The position numbers were made by a program, and so were the translations under genes. Shown piece after piece: positions 55,031 through 63,664 of a stretch of 64,000 nucleotides of DNA. Position 1 is the first letter of the stretch; the number at the start of each line of letters is the position of its first letter. Under the pieces are notes generated by a model. That model was not told the DNA's origin. It saw only the letters and a list, made by a program, of their open reading frames with translations, and did not search any database. The DNA is from Lactonifactor longoviformis DSM 17459 (GTDB lineage Bacteria > Bacillota > Clostridia > Lachnospirales > Lachnospiraceae): assembly GCF_900129135.1 (NCBI RefSeq), contig NZ_FQVI01000012.1:61345-125344 (forward strand). Reading direction: 5' to 3'.

Positions 55031-55204
55031 TTAGAATATATTCTCCACATAATGTCTCATTTCATTTCTGCTTTTTATCTGTTTTGCCCCGTCTATAATA
55101 TTTTCCTGCTCTTCCTTGTTCATAGCAGAGAAACGCACAAGAGCGTCTGAATGCATAGCCAGTTCCATGGTAAAGCCGATGGGCAGTTCTTCATTATCTA
55201 TCAT
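55031..55204 (-). CDS. 57-residue hypothetical protein
   Basis: Starts MIDNEELPIGFTMELAMHSD and ends MRHYVENIF. It is alpha-helical, soluble, with no Cys. GAGGTG precedes the ATG at 55202-55204 and an intrinsic terminator follows the stop, so it is a real small gene. The pattern (LPIGFTMELAMHSDALVRF) is one I associate with small unnamed proteins in Lachnospiraceae. Function unknown. Confidence 0.8.
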   Translation of the reverse strand: MIDNEELPIGFTMELAMHSDALVRFSAMNKEEQENIIDGAKQIKSRNEMRHYVENIF

Positions 55205-55283
55205 ACTATCACCTCACATGGATAGTATTTGTGCAATCGGGCCGGTTTATTCTCCCGTTATCTTTCCAATTTTTCTATGTTCA

Positions 55284-55312
55284 TTGACAAAGATTTAACT
55301 TTATCTTATGCT
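55284..55312 (+). promoter_or_regulatory. Sigma-A promoter of the nitroreductase gene
   Basis: TTGACA (55284-55289), 17 bp, TATGCT (55307-55312), about 30 bases before the start codon. Confidence 0.65.
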
Positions 55313-55341
55313 GAACAAATAAAAAAGAAGGAGGATATTCT

Positions 55342-55914
55342 ATGTTCAAAGATTTAGTAAAACAAAACAGGAGCTTCCGCGGGTACGATCCCACCAGAAA
55401 AATAACAGAGGAAGAGCTGCTGGATCTGGTGGACTGCGCCCGATACACCCCGGCCAGTGTAAACATTCAGCCTCTGAAATATTATCTGGCATACCAGGAA
55501 GACACCGCAGCCCGGATCCATCCCCTTGTAAAATGGGCCGCCGCACTCCCTCACCTCACGCTCCCCCATCCCGGCAAAGAGCCTGCCGCCTACCTAGTCA
55601 TCTGCCAGGATACCAGGATTCACGCCTCTCTGACCTTGTTCCAGAAAGACGTGGGGATCGCTGCACAGACAATACTTCTCGCTGCAGCTGAAAAAGGCCT
55701 GGGCGGATGCATGATCGGCAACTTCAGCCCCGAAAAACTGTCCGCCGCCCTGAATCTCCCGGAATCCCTCATTCCTATGCTTGTAGTTGCCCTTGGCAAA
55801 CCTGACGAAAAAATCATCCTTACCGAGGTAACCGATGAGAATACAAAGTATTATAGGGATGATAATGATGTGCATTATGTGCCGAAGAGGAAGTTAGAGG
55901 ATATTGTTTTGTGA
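55342..55914 (+). CDS. Nitroreductase family protein
   Basis: 190 residues. The N-terminal RSFRGYDPT (FMN-binding Arg), PASVNIQPLKYYL and the late LAAAEKGLGGCMIGNFSP segments match the nitroreductase fold. These flavoproteins reduce nitro compounds or quinones with NAD(P)H. AGGAGG precedes the start. Monocistronic; the long inverted repeats follow it. Confidence 0.9.
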   Translation: MFKDLVKQNRSFRGYDPTRKITEEELLDLVDCARYTPASVNIQPLKYYLAYQEDTAARIHPLVKWAAALPHLTLPHPGKEPAAYLVICQDTRIHASLTLFQKDVGIAAQTILLAAAEKGLGGCMIGNFSPEKLSAALNLPESLIPMLVVALGKPDEKIILTEVTDENTKYYRDDNDVHYVPKRKLEDIVL

Positions 55915-55964
55915 TTTGGAGTTTGACTGTTAAAATCGGGATTGTCGCAGACGGACGATGAGAG

Positions 55965-56247
55965 GGAGATTGTGTGGGGCTGGCCGTTGGAGGGAGGACT
56001 GTGTTCCGGGGACACCTCCGTCGCGAAGAGAGTCTAAGACAAAACCAGAATCCCCTCCGGAGCACCGTTCGTATGGTCAAAGAATGCTTTAGATGCATTC
56101 TCTGCCCATTCTCACTTTTTTTCGGCCTGGACTGCCGAAAAAATCTCCTGCGGGGATTCTGGTTTTGCCTAAGACTCTCTAATCACTCCTGCGGAATCGT
56201 CCTCGGAACACAGTCCTCCCTCCAACGGCCAGCCCCACACAATCTCC
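55965..56247. repeat. Long inverted repeat element 1
   Basis: Outer arms 55965-56008 and 56204-56247 are perfect over 44 bp. An inner pair (56027-56055 with 56152-56180) matches over 29 bp with two mismatches. The central part holds two smaller hairpins, including a TTTTTTCGGC/GCCGAAAAAA stem near 56115-56141. It is non-coding and lies between convergent genes. It could be a bidirectional terminator, a structured RNA or a MITE-like element. Confidence 0.85.
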
Positions 56248-56386
56248 TTCTCATCTGTTTGCTCAGAAAAAATCTCAGATTTTGCATTCACAAAATGGAG
56301 ATAGGATAAGTGATGAAAAAAGTTGCAGATTTTAACATACGACTTTACCCTCCCACTTTCTATGGATATAAAGTGAGCCTATGTCA

Positions 56387-56631
56387 GGATATGGAAGGGG
56401 GCCGGAGGGGAGGGCACTGGCACAGGGGGACCCAGGGGATGAGGCAGGTCAGCTCGAGGCTTTGCTCCCCTCAGCTCAGTCCTGCCAGCTGCTAGGTTCG
56501 TCAGGAGAGCCTTCCTCACCAATCAGCTGGCGGCCTGGATCTTCGGCTCGCTCCGCTTAACCTCCCTGACCTGCCTCATCCCCTGGGTCCCCCTGTGCCA
56601 GTGCCCTCCCCTCCGGCCCCCTTCCATATCC
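56387..56631. repeat. Long inverted repeat element 2
   Basis: Perfect 66-bp arms (56387-56452 with 56566-56631), strongly G/C-rich (GGGGGCC, GGGGGACCC words), around a 113-bp centre. It lies 140 bp after element 1, and together they fill most of the non-coding 55915-56685. The arms are unlike those of element 1. A 61-codon frame overlaps it but is not convincing. Confidence 0.9.
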
Positions 56632-56685
56632 GTCCGTCTGATACTGTTCCTTCTATAACCAGCGCGCTTTATAATCTTAAACCAA

Positions 56686-59214
56686 TCACTTAAACATCTC
56701 TTTATACGTCAGGCTCTTTTCCATGGCCTGTGTTACCTGTGCCATCTTTGAGGTGTCTCCAATTAGGATTGCCCCTGCCAGCCGGTTATTTACAAAGTAG
56801 TATTTCTCGTAGGTATTCTTCCACTCATCCGCCAGCTCTGCCTTTTTATATTTTGTCTCCGGTTTCTTGCCCGGATCGCCGATGGCATACAGGGAAGTAT
56901 TCATTCCGTGAAAACTCAAAGCCGCAGGAACAGGCTCATATGCCAGGCTGTCACCGGCAGCATTTGCGCCTGCTACCTTGCCCATCTCCAGGGCCTGGGG
57001 CCAGATGGCATAATTGATTCCCTGGTACTGGGCGCAGTCGCCGCAGGCATAGATATCCTCTTCACTTGTCTCCATTTTCTCGTTTACCACCACAGAGCGG
57101 TCGATTTTGATTCCGGCTTTATCCGCAACCGCGGTATTTGCCCGGACTCCTGCGGAGATAATCACAAGTTCTGCGGGAATCACCTCCCCGTCGTCCATGC
57201 GTACCCCTGCTGCGCTGGTCTCCCCCTCAACCGCACTGATTTTGGCATTCAGGCGGATCTGGATGCCCTGTTCTTCCGCTATTTTTTTCAGAAGGGCGCT
57301 GGCTCCGTCATCCAGCTGACGGCCCATAAGCTGGCTTCCTGCTTCTAAAACGGTGACCTGGCATTTGGATTTGCTGATCTCCCAGGCAGCTTCCAGTCCC
57401 AGAACACCCCCTCCGATGACAACTGCATGCTTTATCTTAGGCAGAAGGCTTCCTACCTCCACCGCATCGGTAAGCCTGCGGATGGCGATTACCCCTTCTT
57501 TTTCTGTGCCCGGTATTGGCGGTACAAAGCATTCAGACCCCAGGGCATAGATGCATTTATCATATTGCAGGCGCATGCCGTCGGTAAATTCCACTTCTTT
57601 TTCCTTTGTGTTAATCTTTGAGACGGTTCTTCCCAGCACATTTATTATATTCTTCTCCTGATACCAGCTCTCCTCATGGATCGCAAGCTGGGAGGGCTGA
57701 AAAGCGGCCAGGATGGATTTTGTAAGCATAGGGCGGTTATAGCTGAGAACTTCCTCATTGGAAACCATAACAATGGAGCATGTGGCGTTTCGCTCCCGGA
57801 TCGCAGCCGCGGCGCTGACGCCTGCGGCGCCGTTGCCCAGGATCAGGAATTTTTCGCTCGTATCCCTGCGGAAATTGTTCTCCTCCTCCTCAACCGGCAC
57901 AAAGTTTTCCTTTCCCACGCCGCATACCGGGCAAATCTGCAGACTCTCGTCAAAAATTTCCCCGCATACCAGACATTTTACCAGACCGCGTTTTGCCGAT
58001 TTCGTTCTGGGATTCTCTTTGTTTTGAAGGATACAGCCAAAATTGTATCCATATTCATAGGCTTCAATCAAGTCATTTTTGCCGGATTTAAAGCGTACCT
58101 TCAGTCCGTCAACTACTTTCATCCGCAGCTGGCGAAGCCGCTCCAGAATATGTTCCACGCCTTCTCCGCTCCACCCGTAGCTGCCAAAGGCGCTGGCCAG
58201 CTTTTTGCCGTGGATTCTGGGGAACATAGAGGTGGTGAGATCCCAGATAGGCTTCAGGGCCTCCCCCACAATCGTAGGCGTTCCGAACAGTACGCCGTCC
58301 GCATACCCCAGTTCCTCCATAACCTTCGCCGGATCTGCTTCTACCATGTCATACATGCGCACAGCAACCTCCCCGCTGTCCTGTATGCCCCGGGCTATCT
58401 CTTCTGCCATCTCTTTGGTGTATCCGTAAGCACTTACATAAGGAATAATGACGGTTTTTTCCGTGTTCGGATTTGTCTCTTTGCTCCACTCGTCACTCCA
58501 ACCGATGATTTCTTTGACTCTGCAGTCAATCACCGGGCCGTGGCCTGTACAGATCATACTCACCGGAAGATCTTCAATCCTTTTCAGTGCTTTTCTCATA
58601 TATGGCTTAAAGGGTCCTATAATGTTGTCAAAGTAATACTTTGCCGCTCTTTTATACCCTTCCTCATCTGTCACTTCACTGAGAAGGATTCCGTCAAAGC
58701 TGTAGTGGCTGCCGAAGGAGTCACAGGTAAAAAGCACCTGCTCTTCTTCCAGATAGGTATACATGGTATCCGGCCAGTGGAGATTGGGAAGGATCATAAA
58801 CCGCAGGTTTTTGTCTCCCAGAGACAGTACATCATTTTCCTTCACCGCAATACTGTAAAAGTCCCGGTTTACAATATTCTTCAGGAATCCCAGCGCCGCC
58901 GCGGTTCCCACAATTTTAATATTGGGGTTCAGTTCTATCAGCTTCTCCACACTCCCCGCATGGTCAGGTTCTGTATGGTTGACAATAATATAATCAATTT
59001 TGCGCAGATCAATAAGGCTTTCCAGCTTCTTTACGTAAGAATCAAAAAATTTATATTTGGCTGTCTCAATAAGGGCTGTCTTTTTGCTGCCTTTTATCAG
59101 GTAAGAATTGTAAGTAGTGCCGAATTCGGTCTCCATGATAATGTCAAATACCCTCAGCTCAGTGTCGCAAATCCCTGTCCAGTACAGGTTCTTTTTAAGT
59201 TCTGTCGGTTTCAT
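56686..59214 (-). CDS. Flavodiiron protein fused to rubredoxin and NADH:rubredoxin oxidoreductase
   Basis: 842 residues from the ATG at 59212-59214 (GAGAGGA upstream); the frame to 59253 is not supported. Order: beta-lactamase-like diiron domain (1-250; iron ligands in HTEPDHAGS), flavodoxin domain (about 255-400; VSAYGYTKEMAEEI), rubredoxin (about 410-450; CLVCGE and CPVCGVG) and an FAD/NAD-binding oxidoreductase (about 460-842; LILGNGAAGVSAAAAI, VVIGGGVLGLEAAWEI). One chain thus carries electrons from NADH to O2 or NO. It follows nrdB by about 50 bases. Confidence 0.93.
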   Translation of the reverse strand: MKPTELKKNLYWTGICDTELRVFDIIMETEFGTTYNSYLIKGSKKTALIETAKYKFFDSYVKKLESLIDLRKIDYIIVNHTEPDHAGSVEKLIELNPNIKIVGTAAALGFLKNIVNRDFYSIAVKENDVLSLGDKNLRFMILPNLHWPDTMYTYLEEEQVLFTCDSFGSHYSFDGILLSEVTDEEGYKRAAKYYFDNIIGPFKPYMRKALKRIEDLPVSMICTGHGPVIDCRVKEIIGWSDEWSKETNPNTEKTVIIPYVSAYGYTKEMAEEIARGIQDSGEVAVRMYDMVEADPAKVMEELGYADGVLFGTPTIVGEALKPIWDLTTSMFPRIHGKKLASAFGSYGWSGEGVEHILERLRQLRMKVVDGLKVRFKSGKNDLIEAYEYGYNFGCILQNKENPRTKSAKRGLVKCLVCGEIFDESLQICPVCGVGKENFVPVEEEENNFRRDTSEKFLILGNGAAGVSAAAAIRERNATCSIVMVSNEEVLSYNRPMLTKSILAAFQPSQLAIHEESWYQEKNIINVLGRTVSKINTKEKEVEFTDGMRLQYDKCIYALGSECFVPPIPGTEKEGVIAIRRLTDAVEVGSLLPKIKHAVVIGGGVLGLEAAWEISKSKCQVTVLEAGSQLMGRQLDDGASALLKKIAEEQGIQIRLNAKISAVEGETSAAGVRMDDGEVIPAELVIISAGVRANTAVADKAGIKIDRSVVVNEKMETSEEDIYACGDCAQYQGINYAIWPQALEMGKVAGANAAGDSLAYEPVPAALSFHGMNTSLYAIGDPGKKPETKYKKAELADEWKNTYEKYYFVNNRLAGAILIGDTSKMAQVTQAMEKSLTYKEMFK

Positions 59215-59263
59215 AGCAAATCCTCTCTTTCTAATTTTTACGGAAGAAAACAAGCCTCATCAA

Positions 59264-60307
59264 TTACAAATCATCCACCAATGCGCTGCTTTTTGCATAG
59301 GCTGTGCTCCGTGCCTCAAAAAAGTCAGTCTTTATCATATTGGCATTGCTGTATTGGCTTACCCATCCCATACTGGAGGGTTCTTCTTCTCTACCCTCAT
59401 ATAATACTGCGAATCCCAGGCTTTGGCAACGGAGGTTTCCCAGATACTGGATATATTCCGTTATCATTTCCCGGGTAAGTCCCGGCACGTCATCTCCTAT
59501 GGCATAATGGCCCCAGCGGATCTCCTGTTCACAGCCCTGACGGATCATATCCCGGTAGACCGCGTTTTTTTCCTCTGTAAAAAGCTCCGGTTCTTCCTCC
59601 TTCAGTTCCAGGAGGATACTGCGGAAAAGCCACAGATGTGTGTTCTCATCCCGGTTGATGTACCGGATCTCCTGGGCAGAGCCCGGCATCTTATGGTTCC
59701 GCCCCAGATTATAGAAAAACATAAATCCGCTGTAGAAATAGATGCCTTCCAGGATATAGTTTGCCACCAGTGTCTTTACAAAGGTAAAGGGACTTTTATC
59801 TCTCTGAAATTCATTATACAAGTTTCCGATAAAAGTATTCCTCTCTAACAGATATTCGTCATTCTTCCATTGGTACAGAACTTCATTTCTGGTCTGGGGC
59901 TCGCAGATACTGTCCAGCATATAGCTATAGCTCTGACTGTGGACTGCCTCCTGGAAGGTCTGGATAGAGAGGCACAGGTTGATTTCATTGGCCGTAATAT
60001 ATTCCCCTACCGCAGGAAGATTTGCTGTCTGTATGCTGTCCAGGAATACGAGAAACGATAAGATCTTATCATAGGCTCTTCTCTCTCCCTCCGCCAGCTG
60101 CACGTAGTCCTTCACATCCGTCCCCAGGTTAATCTCTTCCGGGATCCAAAAATTATTCATAGCCTGGCGGTACCAGTCACTGACCCATGTATATTTCATA
60201 TTATTAAAATCATTCAGGTTTGTTGTATTTCCGTTAATCATGCGGCGTTTTCTTACATCAATGTCTCCCTGAGGGTTAAACAGGGGTTTCTTTTTCAGCT
60301 GTTCCAT
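59264..60307 (-). CDS. nrdB: Ribonucleotide reductase, class I beta subunit
   Basis: 347 residues from the ATG at 60305-60307, picked because GAGGAG lies 7 bases upstream; an earlier ATG at 60361 overlaps nrdA and lacks a site. Iron ligands are all visible: FLDSIQ (Asp), FQEAVHSQSY (Glu, His, and the radical Tyr), a later YILEGIYFYSGF (Glu) and YINRDENTHL (Glu, His). The radical Tyr suggests an oxygen-dependent class Ia-type enzyme. Confidence 0.93.
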   Translation of the reverse strand: MEQLKKKPLFNPQGDIDVRKRRMINGNTTNLNDFNNMKYTWVSDWYRQAMNNFWIPEEINLGTDVKDYVQLAEGERRAYDKILSFLVFLDSIQTANLPAVGEYITANEINLCLSIQTFQEAVHSQSYSYMLDSICEPQTRNEVLYQWKNDEYLLERNTFIGNLYNEFQRDKSPFTFVKTLVANYILEGIYFYSGFMFFYNLGRNHKMPGSAQEIRYINRDENTHLWLFRSILLELKEEEPELFTEEKNAVYRDMIRQGCEQEIRWGHYAIGDDVPGLTREMITEYIQYLGNLRCQSLGFAVLYEGREEEPSSMGWVSQYSNANMIKTDFFEARSTAYAKSSALVDDL

Positions 60308-60348
60308 ACTATTCTCCTCTTCCATTGCTTCCTGATTCACCTGCTCCT

Positions 60349-62892
60349 TCAGCTGGAGCATACCTCACACTCTTCTATCTCCAGGCTTTTTGAGCGGATA
60401 TAATACAGCGTTTTCACCTTGCACTCCCAGGCCAGAATATACAGACGCAGCACCTGGCTGTAAGTATAATCATTAGTAATGTATAGATTCATGCTCTGGG
60501 CCTGGTCAATGTGCCGCTGGCGCACGCCCCCCGCCCTCACAGACCACTCCTGGTTAATATGATGGGCATTTTTATAAAACCAGAAGGTGGAGAGATCCAG
60601 CTCCGGTGCTACCCGGGGCATAAGGCCATTCTTCTTCTCCTCAAGAAAATAGCGGTTCATCACCGGATCTACCCCCGCAGTTGTACCCGCAATGACACTT
60701 GTACTGCTGGTGGGCGCCACTGCCAGAAGATAGCCATTGCGCAGTCCGTCCGCCTTTACGCGGTTTTTCAGGGTCTCCCAGCGGCTGCTGTCATATCCCC
60801 GCTTTTCAAAATAAGCACCTGTCTGCCAGTCACTTCCCTCAAAATATTCGTAACAGCCTTTTTCTGCCGCATTTTCCCAGCTGGCTGTGACAGCCGCATA
60901 ATTGATCTCTTCAAATACCTGATCCGCCAGCTCCAGATGTTCTTTTGACTCCCACAGAACCCCCTGTTTGGCCAGCATATGATGATAGCCGCTGACGCCA
61001 AGGCCAATGGGACGGTATCTTTTGTTGTTTACCTCTGCATAGGGGACAGGAAAGAAATTCAGATCGATTACATTATCCAATGCCCGCACCGCACTTCTTG
61101 TGATCTCCATAATCTCTTTTGGGTTCTTCACATCGATCTTTCCAAGAGAAAGGCTTGCCAGGTTACAGACCACAAAATCTCCGGGTTTTGTCACTGTCAC
61201 AACAACGGTTTCTCCGTCTATGGTCTCCACCCTCTGATCCACCTGAGAAATCCCGCTCATATTCTGAGCGATTTCTGTGCAGAGATTGCTGCAGTAAATA
61301 ACTCCTTTGTGGCCGTTTGGATTTGCCCGGTTCACCAGATCCCTGTTAAACGTAAAAGGAGTGCCTGTCTCCACCCCGCTCTTTATAATCAGCCGGACAA
61401 TATCCTTGATGGGGATAATCCGCTTATGAATTCTGTGATCCTCCACACAGTCCAGGTATTTTTCCGTCCATTCTTCCCCCCACGTATCTTCCAGGGCATA
61501 CCCTTTGACTGTCTGTACTTCGTGGGGACACATAAGATACCAGTCTCCCTCCAGATTATCCCTGGCCTGCTCCCAGAAATAGTCGGGATAGCATACCGCC
61601 GGGAAGACATCATGGGCCTTCATTCTGTCATCCCCGTTGTTTGTCCGAAGTGCCAGAAATTCAGGGAGATCTTTGTGCCACACATCCAGATATACAGCCA
61701 CCGCTCCCTGGCGGACCCCCAGCTGATCTACCGCCACCGCCGTGTCGTTGGCCAGCTTGATCCATCGGATAACACCTCCTGCCGCACCTTTAAACCCGCG
61801 GATGCTGCTTCCCGCTGCCCGCACCTTTCCAAAGTACAGCCCCATACCGCCCCCAAACTTACTCACCTGGGCGAAATTATCTATGCTTCTGTATATTCCG
61901 GTAAGGCTGTCCGGCACCGTATCTATAAAACAGGAAGAGAGCTGATGGTATGGCTTTCTGGCATTGGAAAGAGTGGGTGTTGCCATAGTGACCTTCAGGG
62001 TACTCAGCATATCGTAGAAGCGCTTCACCCATCCATCCCTGTCTTTTGTTTCCAGCATAGCCAGATGCATGGCAATCCCCAAAAACATCTCCTGGGGCGT
62101 TTCCAGCAGAATCTGCTGCCGGTTCCGAATCACATACCTGCCCAGCAGCAGCTCAAGGCCGGAATAGTTCAGCAGATAATTCCGTTCTTCCTGCAGATAG
62201 GTTTCATAGAAAAGCAGCTCTTCCCTGGAGTAATGCTCCAGTATATAACTCCCATATAATTCCTCTTCTGTCAGATACTTCACTTTTTCATAAAAATTCG
62301 TAATTTGGTACTGCTTCATATTCTTTTTTAACTGCTTATCAAACTGCAGCATATAGAGTCTTCCGGCGATAAACTCCCATTTTGGAGCTTCCTGGGTAGT
62401 CAGCTCCACTGCCGCCTGGGTGAGAATTCTAAGCCTTTCCTTCCCATTCATGCTCTGTTTAAAAAAAGAGGTAAATTTAATCAGCAGATGCTCCAGATCA
62501 TAGGGTGTGTCCGGATATTCTGACTGAACAGCCTTCAGGGTTCTGTCTATCTCCTCCCTTTCCGTCTCTGTCTCTGCAAAATAGGCGGCGATATTCTGTC
62601 TGGCTTTTCTCTTTCTGCTTCTCTCCTCCCGATAAAGGATGTAGCTTTTCAGTACTTCATAATAATTTCTCTCAGTCAGTGTCTTCTCCACCTGATCCTG
62701 GACCAGTTCTACATGAAGGGTTTCCCCCTCCCGGACCAGCTTCTGGATCCTGGCCTCCACAGCCTCTGTGAGATCCCGCAGTGTATCCTTATCCGGCTCC
62801 TGTCCCACGCTTCGGAATGCCAGACGTACTGCGTGTTCTATCTTTTCCCACTGATAGGGTTCTGCCTGCCCGTTTCGTTTCAAAATTTCCAT
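60349..62892 (-). CDS. nrdA: Ribonucleotide reductase, class I alpha subunit
   Basis: 847 residues from the ATG at 62890-62892, the usual family start (MEILKRNGQ). An upstream GTG at 62916 with AGGA is possible. N-terminal ATP-cone (about 1-95), catalytic barrel with SCFIDTVPDSL, GGGMGLYFGKVRAAGS, the active-site NLCTEI region and APTSSTSVIAGTTAGVDP, and C-terminal Cys pair EECEVCSS for re-reduction. Makes deoxyribonucleotides. First gene of the nrdA-nrdB-flavodiiron transcript. Confidence 0.95.
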   Translation of the reverse strand: MEILKRNGQAEPYQWEKIEHAVRLAFRSVGQEPDKDTLRDLTEAVEARIQKLVREGETLHVELVQDQVEKTLTERNYYEVLKSYILYREERSRKRKARQNIAAYFAETETEREEIDRTLKAVQSEYPDTPYDLEHLLIKFTSFFKQSMNGKERLRILTQAAVELTTQEAPKWEFIAGRLYMLQFDKQLKKNMKQYQITNFYEKVKYLTEEELYGSYILEHYSREELLFYETYLQEERNYLLNYSGLELLLGRYVIRNRQQILLETPQEMFLGIAMHLAMLETKDRDGWVKRFYDMLSTLKVTMATPTLSNARKPYHQLSSCFIDTVPDSLTGIYRSIDNFAQVSKFGGGMGLYFGKVRAAGSSIRGFKGAAGGVIRWIKLANDTAVAVDQLGVRQGAVAVYLDVWHKDLPEFLALRTNNGDDRMKAHDVFPAVCYPDYFWEQARDNLEGDWYLMCPHEVQTVKGYALEDTWGEEWTEKYLDCVEDHRIHKRIIPIKDIVRLIIKSGVETGTPFTFNRDLVNRANPNGHKGVIYCSNLCTEIAQNMSGISQVDQRVETIDGETVVVTVTKPGDFVVCNLASLSLGKIDVKNPKEIMEITRSAVRALDNVIDLNFFPVPYAEVNNKRYRPIGLGVSGYHHMLAKQGVLWESKEHLELADQVFEEINYAAVTASWENAAEKGCYEYFEGSDWQTGAYFEKRGYDSSRWETLKNRVKADGLRNGYLLAVAPTSSTSVIAGTTAGVDPVMNRYFLEEKKNGLMPRVAPELDLSTFWFYKNAHHINQEWSVRAGGVRQRHIDQAQSMNLYITNDYTYSQVLRLYILAWECKVKTLYYIRSKSLEIEECEVCSS

Positions 62893-62964
62893 AGTATGTG
62901 ACCCTTTCTTTCTCACTATCAGTTTTTCCTGAATTCCCTGTATTATCCTGGATCATTCTTGATT

Positions 62965-62994
62965 ATTATAGTCCACTTTACTATGGTTTGACAA
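62965..62994 (-). promoter_or_regulatory. Sigma-A promoter of the nrdAB-flavodiiron operon
   Basis: Minus-strand TTGTCA (62989-62994), 18 bp, TATAAT (62965-62970). No clear NrdR box pair was recognised. Confidence 0.7.
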
Positions 62995-63036
62995 GAGGTA
63001 TCTTCTGTCTTACCAGTAGATTTTTGTTCCGCAGAT

Positions 63037-63045
63037 TGGTATAAT
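63037..63045 (+). promoter_or_regulatory. Extended -10 promoter of the nuclease-like gene
   Basis: TGGTATAAT (extended TGN before TATAAT at 63040-63045), 29 bases before the start codon; no good -35 was seen, as is common for extended -10 promoters. Confidence 0.55.
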
Positions 63046-63073
63046 AGACAAAACACACTGAGGGAGGAAAACT

Positions 63074-63613
63074 ATGTCCAGAATACCTAACATCCACGGA
63101 GGCGGGGCCAGAACCAATGCTAACGGCCTTCTCTTTGAACAGACAACTTCACTGAATGAGGCCCTGGAAAACAGAGGCTATCAAGTGATCGACTGCAGCA
63201 TTTATCGAAAAGACGGCTTTATGCTCCAGCAGCCCATCGGCATGTCCGTGGCTAAAACCAAGCTTTATACCCACTTTCTGGAACCCAGAGGGATCGACTA
63301 CAGATACTGTAATTCTAAACGGTGGCTTCCAGACGAAGCATTCATTAATTATAACAACGCAACCGTCTATATTATAGAGAAAAAATTTCAGAGTTCCCCG
63401 GGGTCTGTGGATGAAAAGCTGCCCAACTGCCATTTTAAGAAATGGGAATATCAAAAGCTTTTCAAGCCTCTGAATATGTGGGTGGAGTATGTCTATCTGC
63501 TGAATAACTGGTTTCGGGCGGATCAGTATAAAGACACTTTGGATTATATAGAACTGATGGGATGTCATTACTTTTTTAATGAGATTCCCCTGAATGTTTT
63601 AGGATTGAATTAG
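63074..63613 (+). CDS. Putative PD-(D/E)XK endonuclease
   Basis: 179 residues. The N-terminal GGGARTNANGLLFEQTTSL resembles the first helix, with its Glu, of type II restriction enzymes of the PD-(D/E)XK fold. Asp in LPDEAF followed by the ExK in VYIIEKKFQ fits the metal site. Such enzymes cut DNA at specific sites. No methyltransferase gene lies within the window, though the intron hides what follows. GGGAGGAAAA precedes the start. The family match is by eye and moderate; another nuclease class is possible. Confidence 0.55.
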   Translation: MSRIPNIHGGGARTNANGLLFEQTTSLNEALENRGYQVIDCSIYRKDGFMLQQPIGMSVAKTKLYTHFLEPRGIDYRYCNSKRWLPDEAFINYNNATVYIIEKKFQSSPGSVDEKLPNCHFKKWEYQKLFKPLNMWVEYVYLLNNWFRADQYKDTLDYIELMGCHYFFNEIPLNVLGLN

Positions 63614-63622
63614 AGAAAGGGT

Positions 63623-63663
63623 AAAAACGGCGCCCGGACCTGCGGTCCGAACACCGTTTTTTA
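63623..63663 (+). terminator. Intrinsic terminator of the nuclease-like gene
   Basis: Hairpin with inner GGACC/GGTCC and outer AAAACGG/CCGTTTT pairing, then TTTTTTAT. It is 10 bases after the stop codon and is the site at whose end the group II intron begins. Confidence 0.85.
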
Positions 63664-63664
63664 T

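Noticed and set aside
54863..55150. 95-codon open frame on the plus strand
   Set aside because: A/T-rich chance frame over a terminator and over the opposite-strand 57-residue gene, no ribosome site.
56310..56495. 61-codon open frame with a GGAG-like site
   Set aside because: Its second half runs through the G/C-rich arm of inverted repeat 2, composition is unlike coding sequence, and no family is recognised.
60308..60361. Earlier nrdB start at 60361
   Set aside because: It overlaps nrdA and has no spaced ribosome site, while the ATG at 60307 has GAGGAG.
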